64,000 nt of DNA from Sungkyunkwania multivorans (GTDB lineage: Bacteria > Bacteroidota > Bacteroidia > Flavobacteriales > Flavobacteriaceae), in contig NZ_JBHTJH010000010.1 of NCBI RefSeq assembly GCF_042675645.1, positions 186,001 to 250,000 of the forward strand, written 5' to 3'. The position numbers and the translations under genes are program-made. A model generated the notes under the pieces. The model was not told where the DNA came from. It saw only the letters and a list, made by a program, of their open reading frames with translations, and searched no databases. This document shows, one piece after another, positions 43,099 to 51,152 of this stretch (position 1 is the stretch's first letter; the number at the start of each line of letters is the position of its first letter).

Positions 43099-44052
43099 TT
43101 AAAATACCGTTTTGGCGATCGCTTTGATATTATCGGATTTCCCCATAGAATAATAATGCAACACAGGAACACCGGCATCCATCAATTCCTTGGATTGTTG
43201 TGCCGCCCATTCGACTCCAACTTGGCGCACCGCCTTGTTATCTTTACAAGCCTCCACGGCATCGACCAGATCCTGCGGAATATCTATCTTAAAAACCTGA
43301 GGCAATAACTGTAAATGCTTTTTTATGGCCAGCGGTTTAATACCGGGAATGATCGGAACATCGATACCATACTCTTTGGCCTTATCACAAAATTCAAAAA
43401 AGCGTTTATTGTCAAAAAACATCTGCGTCACCACGTAGTCGGCCCCAGCGTCCACTTTTTCCTTCAGTCGTTTTAAGTCTGAAAGCAAAGAAGGTGCCTC
43501 GATATGCTTTTCTGGATACCCTGCCACTCCTACGCAAAAATTAGAACAATTATCGGTCTCCACGACCTCGTGCAAAAAATTCCCACGATTCATATTGGCA
43601 ATTTGCTCAACTAGGTCCTTTGCGTATTGATGGCCGCCATTGGTCGCCTCAAAATATCGTTGTTCCTTCATAGCATCGCCACGAAGTGCCATTACGTTAT
43701 CGATTCCCAGATACTGACAATCTACCAATAAATATTCGGTCTCTTCCTTGGTAAATCCACCGCAAAGTACGTGAGGCACCGTATCCACATCGTATTTGTG
43801 TTTTATGGAAGCGCATATTCCTAAAGTTCCAGGTCGCATCCGAGTAAGTTTTTTGTCGAGCAACCCATCTCGATCGATATAAATATACTCTTCGCGAGAG
43901 GTGGTGACATCGATGAATGGAGGTTTGAATTCCATCAGGGGATCGATATTGTCATATAACTCTTGAATGCTCCTTCCTTTCTTTGGCGGAATGATCTCGA
44001 AGGAAAATAGCGTTTTTCCCTTAGCCGCCGCTATATGTTCTGTTACTTTCAC
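43099..44052 (-). CDS. metF: Methylenetetrahydrofolate reductase
   Basis: MetF reduces 5,10-methylene-THF to 5-methyl-THF, the methyl donor for MetH encoded upstream. The 317-residue TIM-barrel flavoprotein shows KTLFSFEIIPPKKGRSIQEL, PPFIDVTTSREEY, the folate/FAD loop NVMALRGDAMKEQRYF, GVAGYPEKHIEAPSL and DYVVTQMFFDNKRFFEF. It is the last gene of the SAM-I riboswitch-controlled metH operon, separated from metH by a 194-base spacer with two REP-like palindromes, so readthrough into it is probable but not proven. Confidence 0.96.
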   Translation of the reverse strand: MKVTEHIAAAKGKTLFSFEIIPPKKGRSIQELYDNIDPLMEFKPPFIDVTTSREEYIYIDRDGLLDKKLTRMRPGTLGICASIKHKYDVDTVPHVLCGGFTKEETEYLLVDCQYLGIDNVMALRGDAMKEQRYFEATNGGHQYAKDLVEQIANMNRGNFLHEVVETDNCSNFCVGVAGYPEKHIEAPSLLSDLKRLKEKVDAGADYVVTQMFFDNKRFFEFCDKAKEYGIDVPIIPGIKPLAIKKHLQLLPQVFKIDIPQDLVDAVEACKDNKAVRQVGVEWAAQQSKELMDAGVPVLHYYSMGKSDNIKAIAKTVF

Positions 44053-44063
44053 TCTTCGTAATT

Positions 44064-44098
44064 TGTCATTCCTGTCCCGAGGACTCGGGAGCAGGAAT
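44064..44098. repeat. Extragenic palindrome, copy B
   Basis: This element is identical in reverse orientation to copy A at 41883-41917 (35 of 35 bases). It lies just upstream of metF. The pair flanks the PagL-like gene and metF. Confidence 0.85.
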
Positions 44099-44188
44099 CT
44101 ATTATTATCTTTTGTTGTTTTACTACGCTATTTTGGTACGACTTTTCATTAACGGTATTAAATGTATCTTTTTTGATAATTCTCTTTT

Positions 44189-44214
44189 GGATTCCTGCCT
44201 TCGCAGAAATGACA
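44189..44214. repeat. Related short palindrome, copy C
   Basis: GGATTCCTGCCTTCGCAGAA followed by ATGACA has the same ends as copies A and B (ATTCCTG and ATGACA) with a shorter, different centre (GCCTTCGC). It lies between metH and metF. Confidence 0.6.
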
Positions 44215-44246
44215 AAAAGTAACAAAAAGAAGACCACTACTATCTT

Positions 44247-46955
44247 TTATGCGAGATTCGGATTGAGCCATTTTCGAGCCACTTCCAAATCGATATTTTT
44301 TCTTTTACTGTAATCCTTCAATTGGTCTTCGGTAATTTTCCCGAGCCCAAAATAGCGCGCTTCGGGATTGGCAAAATAATAGCCAGAAACGGAGGCTGCC
44401 GGCCACATGGCTAGACTTTCGGTAAGTTTTACGCCTATTTTTTCCTCGACCTGCAACAACTCCCATATCGTTTCTTTCTCTAAATGATCGGGACAGGCAG
44501 GATATCCAGGTGCTGGGCGTATTCCTTTATAACTTTCCTTTATTAGTTCTTCATTGGACAAGTGCTCATCAGAAGCATAGCCCCAATGTTCCTTTCGCAC
44601 TTTCTCGTGCAAATATTCGGCAAGGGCTTCTGCCAAACGATCTGCCAAGGCTTTGATCATTATCGAATTATAATCGTCATGCTCAGCTTCGAATTTTGCT
44701 GCTATCTCAGCCGTTCCAAAACCGGCGGTCACACAAAAACACCCAATATAGTCTTGCTTACCACTTTCTTGAGGCGCAATGAAATCTGCTAACGCAAAGC
44801 TTGACTTGCCGTCACGTTTTTTGAGTTGTTGCCGCAGTGTACGGAAGGTGTGAGATTTCTCGCTATCGCTCGAAGTGACAAGGATGTCATCATCATTGAT
44901 CATATTCGCTTGAAACAAACCGAAGATGGCCTTGCCCTTCAGCAATTTTTCATTCAAGATCTTCTTTAATAATTGATTGGCGTCTTCGAAGAGACTTGTC
45001 GCTTCTTTACCAACGACCTCGTCGGTGAGTATCTCTGGAAATTTGCCATGCAAATCCCAGCTGCGAAAGAAGGGGCTCCAATCGATATAATCTTTCAAAA
45101 TCGAGAGGTCGAAATCCTCTAAAACTTGAATTCCTAATTCATTCGGCATCTTAATTTCACTTGCATTCCAATCAATTTGAAATTTTCTTTTTCGAGCTTC
45201 CTCGATGGAAATATACTCCTTCTTCTTTCCTCGATTTAAAAACTGTTCTCGAAATTTCTCGTACTCTTCTCTGACCTGTATTTTATAATCTTCTCGATTA
45301 TCCTGCAACAGATTCCCAACGACGGTCACTGCTCTTGAGGCGTCATTGACATGCACCACGCCTCTGGTATACTTTGGTTCAATTTTCACGGCGGTATGTG
45401 CTTTGGAAGTGGTGGCACCACCGATCAATAATGGAATATCCAGATCATTCTTTTCCATTTCTTGTGCGAGGTATACCATCTCATCTAGTGAAGGGGTGAT
45501 CAACCCACTTAATCCGATGACGTCCACGTTCTCCTTGATCGCCGTTTGTATGATCTTCTCGGGCGGTACCATAACGCCAAGATCGATGATCTCATAATTG
45601 TTACATCCTAAAACGACCCCGACGATATTTTTTCCGATATCGTGAACATCGCCTTTAACCGTAGCGAGCAAGATTTTGCCTAGTGACCCATTCGAAGATT
45701 CTTTGGTGGCCTCGATATAGGGGTTCAAATAGGCCACCGCCTTTTTCATCACTCGAGCGGACTTTACCACTTGAGGAAGGAACATCTTCCCACTTCCGAA
45801 GAGGTCGCCCACCACATTCATCCCTTTCATCAGGTGGCCCTCGATCACTTGAATGGGTCGTTCAACTGATTGGCGTGCCTCTTCTACATCGATCTCAATA
45901 AATTCATCGATGCCTTTGACCAGCGAATGAGTGATGCGATCTTGCAAGGAGTCGTTTCGCCATTCCAACACTTTTGCCGCATTCTCTTTCTTATCACCTT
46001 TTACCGTTTCGGCAAGGTCTAACAATCGTTCTGTTGCATCATCCCGTCGATCAAGCAACACATCTTCTACGTGTTCTAAAAGATCCTTAGGAATCTCGTC
46101 ATACACCTCAAGCATTGCCGGATTTACAATCCCCATGTTCATACCATGTTGAATAGCATGGTACAAAAATGCTGAATGCATCGCCTCTCGTACGACATTG
46201 TTTCCCCGGAAAGAAAAGGAAACATTGCTAACGCCACCTGAGACATTTGCATATGGAAGATTTTCGCGAATCCATTTGGTCGCCTTAAAGAAATCAACTG
46301 CATTTTTGCGATGCTCTTCCATTCCTGTGGCAACAGGGAAGATATTTGGATCGAAGATGATGTCCTGTGGCGCAAATTTCACCTTATTTACTAGAATGTC
46401 ATAGGAGCGTTTGCAAATCTCGATACGTCGCTCGTAATTATCCGCCTGCCCCTGCTCGTCGAAGGCCATGACGATAACTGCGGCTCCGTATCGTTTTACC
46501 AGGGTTGCCTGTCTTATAAATTCTTCTTCCCCTTCTTTGAGACTGATGGAGTTTACCACACATTTCCCCTGAGCGACTTTGAGTCCGGCCTCAATGACCT
46601 CCCATTTAGAAGAATCGATCATGATAGGTACACGCGCAATATCTGGCTCGGAAGCGATAAGATTGAGAAAAATGGTCATGGCCTCGACACCATCGAGCAT
46701 CCCTTCGTCCATATTCACATCGATGATCTGGGCACCGCCTTCAACCTGATGGCGAGCTACCTCCAATGCCTCATCATACTTCTCTTCTTTGATCAGACGC
46801 AGGAACTTCCGAGAACCCGTAACATTGGTGCGTTCGCCCACATTGATAAAATTACTTTCGGGTGTGACAACCAAGGGTTCGAGACCGCTTAGAGTAAGAT
46901 ACCTTTTGGTTGATTGTTGATTGTTTTCTGTTGACCGTATCGAAATGCTCATCAT
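44247..46955 (-). CDS. metH: Cobalamin-dependent methionine synthase, C-terminal subunit
   Basis: This 902-residue protein holds the folate-, cobalamin- and SAM-binding parts of MetH, which methylates homocysteine. Domains in order are pterin-binding (about 30-290, NFINVGERTNVTGSRKFLRL), the Cap/B12 region (about 300-580, with the cobalt-ligand motif DVHDIGKNIVGVVLGC near residue 435) and the reactivation domain (about 600-895, GIRPAPGYPACPDH). The homocysteine/zinc domain is encoded by a separate gene upstream, with a four-helix-bundle gene between; such a split MetH is normal in Flavobacteriia. It belongs to the operon controlled by the SAM-I riboswitch at 48433-48529. Confidence 0.96.
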   Translation of the reverse strand: MMSISIRSTENNQQSTKRYLTLSGLEPLVVTPESNFINVGERTNVTGSRKFLRLIKEEKYDEALEVARHQVEGGAQIIDVNMDEGMLDGVEAMTIFLNLIASEPDIARVPIMIDSSKWEVIEAGLKVAQGKCVVNSISLKEGEEEFIRQATLVKRYGAAVIVMAFDEQGQADNYERRIEICKRSYDILVNKVKFAPQDIIFDPNIFPVATGMEEHRKNAVDFFKATKWIRENLPYANVSGGVSNVSFSFRGNNVVREAMHSAFLYHAIQHGMNMGIVNPAMLEVYDEIPKDLLEHVEDVLLDRRDDATERLLDLAETVKGDKKENAAKVLEWRNDSLQDRITHSLVKGIDEFIEIDVEEARQSVERPIQVIEGHLMKGMNVVGDLFGSGKMFLPQVVKSARVMKKAVAYLNPYIEATKESSNGSLGKILLATVKGDVHDIGKNIVGVVLGCNNYEIIDLGVMVPPEKIIQTAIKENVDVIGLSGLITPSLDEMVYLAQEMEKNDLDIPLLIGGATTSKAHTAVKIEPKYTRGVVHVNDASRAVTVVGNLLQDNREDYKIQVREEYEKFREQFLNRGKKKEYISIEEARKRKFQIDWNASEIKMPNELGIQVLEDFDLSILKDYIDWSPFFRSWDLHGKFPEILTDEVVGKEATSLFEDANQLLKKILNEKLLKGKAIFGLFQANMINDDDILVTSSDSEKSHTFRTLRQQLKKRDGKSSFALADFIAPQESGKQDYIGCFCVTAGFGTAEIAAKFEAEHDDYNSIMIKALADRLAEALAEYLHEKVRKEHWGYASDEHLSNEELIKESYKGIRPAPGYPACPDHLEKETIWELLQVEEKIGVKLTESLAMWPAASVSGYYFANPEARYFGLGKITEDQLKDYSKRKNIDLEVARKWLNPNLA

Positions 46956-47309
46956 TTAAAGAGCTTTATAATAGTTGATAAATCCATTCAATAGTTTTTT
47001 ACATGCTATTATTTGTTCAGAAATTCGTTTAGTCTGGTCTTCTCCAGCAAAACCTAAGTCCATTGCTAGATATAGCTGAGTTTCCAACTCATACAAAGAA
47101 CCTCTCGCCACATGAAGATATTGAGTGGTATCCGCTGCTGTTCTTCTACCACATCCTTCGGCTATATTTGAAGGGATTGAAATGAAACTTCTTCTCATTT
47201 GTGCAACTAATCCGTATAGCTCATCACGCGGAAACTGTCTGGTCAAACCATAAATTTCTTTGACCAGTATTCTAGCATTTTTCCATACATCCAAATCCTT
47301 ATATTCCAT
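46956..47309 (-). CDS. Four-helix-bundle protein (S23/IVP type)
   Basis: The 117-residue protein starts MEYKDLDVWKNARILV and contains IPSNIAEGCGRR and LHVARGSLYELETQL, the signature of the four-helix-bundle family first found inside 23S rRNA intervening sequences. Its function is unknown. It sits directly between the two metH halves: 9 bases after metH1 and touching the metH2 ATG without a gap, so it is translated in the met operon. Members of this family often appear as inserts; here it appears to be a passenger of the metH operon. Confidence 0.9.
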   Translation of the reverse strand: MEYKDLDVWKNARILVKEIYGLTRQFPRDELYGLVAQMRRSFISIPSNIAEGCGRRTAADTTQYLHVARGSLYELETQLYLAMDLGFAGEDQTKRISEQIIACKKLLNGFINYYKAL

Positions 47310-47318
47310 TTCTATCAA

Positions 47319-48326
47319 CTAAAAACTATCAACAAACAACTTTCTTGGTTTATATTTTGAGACCACCTCAGCGATCAATTTGATATGCGCCGGCGTGGTA
47401 CCGCAACAGCCACCAATAATATTGATCAAGTCGTCCTTTAGATAGCCTTCTATCAACTCTTGCATTTCTTTAGGGGTTTGATCGTATTCGCCAAAAGCAT
47501 TTGGCAATCCGGCATTCGGATGCGCCGAGGTATAAAATGTTGTCTCCTTTGCAAGTCTTTTCAAATATGGTTGCAATTGGTCCGCACCTAAGGCACAATT
47601 GAATCCAACGCTGAGTAGCGGAATATGGGAAATAGATATTAAAAAGGCTTCGACGGTCTGTCCAGAGAGGGTTCGGCCCGACGCATCTGTGATCGTTCCG
47701 CTAACCATGATGGGAATGTCGATCTGCTTTTCTTCTTTTACCTCCTCGATCGCGAAGAGGGCGGCCTTGGCATTTAAGGTATCGAAAATGGTCTCCACCA
47801 AAAGTATATCTGATCCTCCATCGATCAATGCTTCTACTTGTTGTTTGTAAGCGATTCGTAACTCATCGAAAGTGACTGCACGAAACCCGGGATTGTTCAC
47901 GTCGGGTGACATACTCGCCGTTCGGTTTGTTGGACCGATGGAGCCCGCTACGAATCTTGGCCTTTCTGGATCTTGCTTAGTAAAGGTATCCGCCACCTCT
48001 TTGGCCAATTTGGCGGATTCATAATTCAATTCGTAAACCAGTTCCTCCATACCATAATCAGCCATGGCGATGGTAGTTCCAGAAAAAGTATTGGTCTCCA
48101 CGATATCGGCTCCAGCCTCGAAGTACTTGCTATGCACTTCTTTGATCGCCGCTGGTTGGGTGAGCGACAGCAGGTCGTTATTCCCTTTTAAAGAAGATGG
48201 CCAATCCTTAAATTGCTCTCCGCGAAAATCCTCTTCGGTGAAATTGTAGCGCTGTAGCATGGTGCCCATGGCGCCATCGAGGACGAGAATCCTTTTTTCT
48301 AGTTCTTTATATATGTTCTTTTTCAT
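47319..48326 (-). CDS. metH: Homocysteine S-methyltransferase subunit of split MetH
   Basis: The 335-residue TIM barrel is the homocysteine-binding module of MetH. It shows RILVLDGAMGTMLQRYNF, ETNTFSGTT, VAGSIGPTNRTASMSPDV, the zinc ligand region VGFNCALG (one Cys) and GGCCGTTPAHI (two Cys), which together make the expected three-Cys zinc site. It is the first gene after the SAM-I riboswitch and the partner of the 902-residue subunit downstream. A REP-like palindrome lies between riboswitch and ATG. Confidence 0.95.
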   Translation of the reverse strand: MKKNIYKELEKRILVLDGAMGTMLQRYNFTEEDFRGEQFKDWPSSLKGNNDLLSLTQPAAIKEVHSKYFEAGADIVETNTFSGTTIAMADYGMEELVYELNYESAKLAKEVADTFTKQDPERPRFVAGSIGPTNRTASMSPDVNNPGFRAVTFDELRIAYKQQVEALIDGGSDILLVETIFDTLNAKAALFAIEEVKEEKQIDIPIMVSGTITDASGRTLSGQTVEAFLISISHIPLLSVGFNCALGADQLQPYLKRLAKETTFYTSAHPNAGLPNAFGEYDQTPKEMQELIEGYLKDDLINIIGGCCGTTPAHIKLIAEVVSKYKPRKLFVDSF

Positions 48327-48344
48327 GATCTTTTTCCATTAATT

Positions 48345-48380
48345 GGATTCCTGCCCCTGTTTGCCAAATGGCAGGTGTCA
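48345..48380. repeat. Related palindrome, copy D
   Basis: GGATTCCTGCCCCTG then TTTGCCAAATGGCAGGTGTCA shares the GGATTCCTGCC and TGTCA ends with copies A-C. It forms a CCTGCC/GGCAGG hairpin in the leader RNA of metH, between riboswitch and start codon. Confidence 0.55.
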
Positions 48381-48432
48381 AAAAAATTATCGAGAAAATA
48401 GATGGTATAAACACGGACGAATGTCCTTTGTG

Positions 48433-48529
48433 GTTATCTGTCTGCTATTGCTGTAGAATGTAGCACCTTCTCTCGAAAGAGGGTTGCTAAGGCTTCGACG
48501 GGTCTATTCCCTTCACCTTTCTTGATAAC
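48433..48529 (-). ncRNA. SAM-I riboswitch upstream of metH operon
   Basis: Read on the minus strand, P1 is GTTATC (48529-48524) with GATAAC (48438-48433). Between them are the conserved S-box pieces AAGAAAGGTGAAGGGA, GACCCG, AGCCTTAGCAACC and AAGGTGCTA. SAM binding would lower expression of metH and perhaps metF. No clear terminator with T-run follows within the 107 bases to the ATG, so the expression platform is uncertain, perhaps translational. Confidence 0.93.
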
Positions 48530-48552
48530 GTCAGTTTGTAAATGAACTGTTA

Positions 48553-48583
48553 CAAAGATAGACACATTTGCTTTTTAACCAAA
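48553..48583 (-). promoter_or_regulatory. Promoter of the metH operon
   Basis: TTTG (48583-48580) and TATCTTTG (48560-48553) on the minus strand are separated by exactly 19 bases; both match the Bacteroidota consensus fully. The riboswitch begins 23 bases downstream. Confidence 0.85.
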
Positions 48584-48664
48584 TGTGAACCTTATAATTA
48601 TGAAATGCCAAATCCCAACATCATTGCCGATATTGGGATTTGGCGCTTGGATTTTGAGAATTCG

Positions 48665-49720
48665 TTAAATGATCGCTTTCACCACTTCCTTCTTCGCTTC
48701 TTTCTTGCTCCCGTCAAAACCAGTAACTCCTCCTACTGTGGTATATTTCATCACATACTTTTTATCTGGATTGATACGCTGAAAGGCACTTTGACACATA
48801 ATGGCGGCCTCGTGAAACCCTGAAAGGATAAGTTTTAGTTTTCCCTTATACGTATTCACATCTCCAATGGCGTAAATCCCAGGAATATTGGTCTGATAAT
48901 CGTATGAGTTATCCACCTTGATGGCATTTTTCTCGATTTCGAGACCCCAATTCCCAATAGGCCCGAGCTTTGGCGATAATCCAAACAGCGGAATAAAGTA
49001 ATCGGTCTCCAGATGTGACTCACCATTGGCTTTATGTTTTACCGTGACGGCGGTCAACTTTTCATCTCCATGTAGTTGTGTGACCTCTGCTTCGGTTACC
49101 AATTCGATTTTACCCAATTTGGATAGTTCCGCTACTTTTTCTACACTATCCAGCGCTCCTCTAAATTCGTTACGGCGATGGACCAAATAGACCTCAGAAG
49201 CTACATTGGCCAAGTATATCGACCAATCCAGAGCAGAATCACCACCTCCTGCGATGACCACCCTCTTATCACGATATACTTCAGGGTCTCTAATGATATA
49301 AGCAACCCCCTTGTCTTCGAAGTCTGTGATATTCTCAATAGGTGGTTTTCTAGGTTCAAAACTTCCCAAGCCTCCTGCAATCGCAATAACTGGTGCATGG
49401 TGCTTAGTCCCGCGATTGGTAGTGACCACAAAGGTGCCGTCCTCTAACTTTTCGATGGTTTCGGCACGTTCTCCCAAGGTGTATCCTGGTTCAAAGGGCT
49501 TTATTTGCTCGAGCAAATTATCTACCAGATCGCCGGCATTGATCTCTGGAAAGCCAGGGATATCATAGATGGGCTTCTTCGGATAGATCTCTGATAATTG
49601 CCCTCCTGGTTGTGGTAAGGCATCGATCAAATGGCATTTTAATTTTAAAAGACCTGCTTCGAAAACGGTGAATAGGCCCGTTGGGCCTGCTCCGATGATG
49701 AGTATGTCTGTTTTTATCAT
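48665..49720 (-). CDS. NAD(P)/FAD-dependent oxidoreductase (ferredoxin-NADP reductase type)
   Basis: The 351-residue flavoprotein resembles YumC-type ferredoxin-NADP reductases, related to thioredoxin reductase without the CxxC. It has the FAD motif LIIGAGPTGLFTVFEAG, the NAD(P) motif VVIAGGGDSALDWSIY and the FAD-binding end GIYAIGDVNTYKGKLKLIL. As the last gene of the sulfite reductase operon it is the likely electron donor path from NADPH to the sulfite reductase via ferredoxin. The ATG at 49720 is chosen over a TTG five codons earlier. A 90-base spacer separates it from the preceding gene. Confidence 0.88.
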   Translation of the reverse strand: MIKTDILIIGAGPTGLFTVFEAGLLKLKCHLIDALPQPGGQLSEIYPKKPIYDIPGFPEINAGDLVDNLLEQIKPFEPGYTLGERAETIEKLEDGTFVVTTNRGTKHHAPVIAIAGGLGSFEPRKPPIENITDFEDKGVAYIIRDPEVYRDKRVVIAGGGDSALDWSIYLANVASEVYLVHRRNEFRGALDSVEKVAELSKLGKIELVTEAEVTQLHGDEKLTAVTVKHKANGESHLETDYFIPLFGLSPKLGPIGNWGLEIEKNAIKVDNSYDYQTNIPGIYAIGDVNTYKGKLKLILSGFHEAAIMCQSAFQRINPDKKYVMKYTTVGGVTGFDGSKKEAKKEVVKAII

Positions 49721-49810
49721 TATTCTTGAATTCAATTAATAATTAAATCTCTCTTTGAAGGGAGAAAAGAAGAGTGTCACATCCCGCTGCCCCGCTTCAA
49801 AGGGGGGAAT

Positions 49811-50383
49811 TTATTCGATAAGTGATTTTGTGTGTTCATTGAGTTTCTCTACTTTTTCCTCGAAGCCTCCTTTGATCGTTTTTCTAAAGAGATTTAGGTT
49901 TTGAACCAGTTCATTTATGTTCTCTGGAATGACCTCTTCGAAAAATTGCCGTAAACGTTTGGCCGTCGTCGGTGATTTTCCATTGGTGGAAATTGCAATT
50001 TTCACATGTCCCTTGGTCACAATTCCGCCCATATAGAAATCACAATATGGCGGATTGTCGGCTACGTTGACCATCGTATTACGGGCTTTACAATGCCGAT
50101 ATACTTGGATATTCACTTCCTCACGGTCGGTCGTTGCGATAACAATATGTTTGTCATCCAGATAATCCGAGTGGTAAACATCGTCTATCATTTCCACATC
50201 AAACTTTTTGGCCAAAGTGATCGTATTTTCACGAAACATCGGTGCGACCATCGTAACCTTGGCATTAGGGCTTGACTTCAGTAAAAAGTGAAGCTTCTCT
50301 TCTGCAACATACCCACCACCAACGATAAGGATATTTAGCTGATGCACTTTAAGGAATATGGGATATAGTTCATTTTTTTCCAT
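49811..50383 (-). CDS. Precorrin-2 dehydrogenase/sirohydrochlorin ferrochelatase-type protein
   Basis: The 190-residue protein corresponds to the N-terminal CysG/Met8p module, which oxidises precorrin-2 and may insert iron to give siroheme. It shows LNILIVGGGYVAEEKL (NAD-binding), IIDDVYHSDYL-like context in VEMIDDVYHSDYLDDKH, VNVADNPPYCDFYMGG and KIAISTNGKSPTTAKRLR. Siroheme is the cofactor of the sulfite reductase encoded two genes upstream. The ATG at 50383 is preferred to a GTG one codon before. cobA ends 4 bases upstream, so the two steps are coupled. Confidence 0.93.
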   Translation of the reverse strand: MEKNELYPIFLKVHQLNILIVGGGYVAEEKLHFLLKSSPNAKVTMVAPMFRENTITLAKKFDVEMIDDVYHSDYLDDKHIVIATTDREEVNIQVYRHCKARNTMVNVADNPPYCDFYMGGIVTKGHVKIAISTNGKSPTTAKRLRQFFEEVIPENINELVQNLNLFRKTIKGGFEEKVEKLNEHTKSLIE

Positions 50384-50387
50384 CACT

Positions 50388-51152
50388 TCATACTATTGCC
50401 TCTCTGTGAGAGTGTTTCAACTCATTTATTATCTCCCTATGTTCGACGACCTCACCGATGATTATAATGGCAGGATTGCTAAGCTGTCTTTTTGCAACGA
50501 TGTCTTCTATGGTAGAAATATTACCCACACCGATCCTTTCATCTTTCCGACTTCCATTTTGAATTATGGCAACTGTCGTATCGCTTTTTCCTTCTCTTTT
50601 AAATAATGAAACTATTTCGCCCAGCTTACCCATGCCCATCAAAATAACGATTGTTGCCGTCGATTGTGCTGCAAGCTTCACGTCTCTCGACAGTTTGTGC
50701 TCTTTGGTCGTTCCCGCAATAACCCAAAAACTCTCTGAGGCCCCTCTCTTTGTAACTGGTATGTTTTGCAGTGCAGGAACTGATGACGATGAGGAAATTC
50801 CTGGCACCATCGCTACTTCTACCCCAAACTTCGCAGCATATTCCATTTCTTCGGCACCACGTCCGAAAATAAAAGGATCCCCTCCTTTTAAACGAACCAC
50901 GTGCCCATGACTGTGCGCCCTGCTGACGATGAGCTCATTGATCTGATCTTGTTGATAGGTATAGCAACCTTTTCGTTTTCCAACGAAGATCTTTTCGGCG
51001 AATTGCGCGTGCTCTAATACGATTGGGTTGACCAAAGCATCGTATAAAACGACATCCGCATCGGCCAAAACTTTTGCTCCCTTTATAGTAAGCAGATCAG
51101 GGTCTCCCGGCCCTGCTCCTATCAATGTTAACTTTGGTTCTCTATAGTGCAT
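50388..51152 (-). CDS. cobA: Uroporphyrinogen-III C-methyltransferase
   Basis: CobA (SUMT) uses two SAM to make precorrin-2, the first step to siroheme. The 254-residue protein has the SAM-binding motifs LIGAGPGDPDLLTIKGAKVL, VVRLKGGDPFIFGRG, VPGISSSSSVPA and TIVILMGMGKLGEI. It overlaps the sulfite reductase gene upstream by 11 bases and the dehydrogenase downstream follows after 4 bases, giving a compact siroheme/sulfite reductase cluster. Its use of SAM ties the operon to the SAM-regulated neighbours. Confidence 0.95.
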   Translation of the reverse strand: MHYREPKLTLIGAGPGDPDLLTIKGAKVLADADVVLYDALVNPIVLEHAQFAEKIFVGKRKGCYTYQQDQINELIVSRAHSHGHVVRLKGGDPFIFGRGAEEMEYAAKFGVEVAMVPGISSSSSVPALQNIPVTKRGASESFWVIAGTTKEHKLSRDVKLAAQSTATIVILMGMGKLGEIVSLFKREGKSDTTVAIIQNGSRKDERIGVGNISTIEDIVAKRQLSNPAIIIIGEVVEHREIINELKHSHREAIV

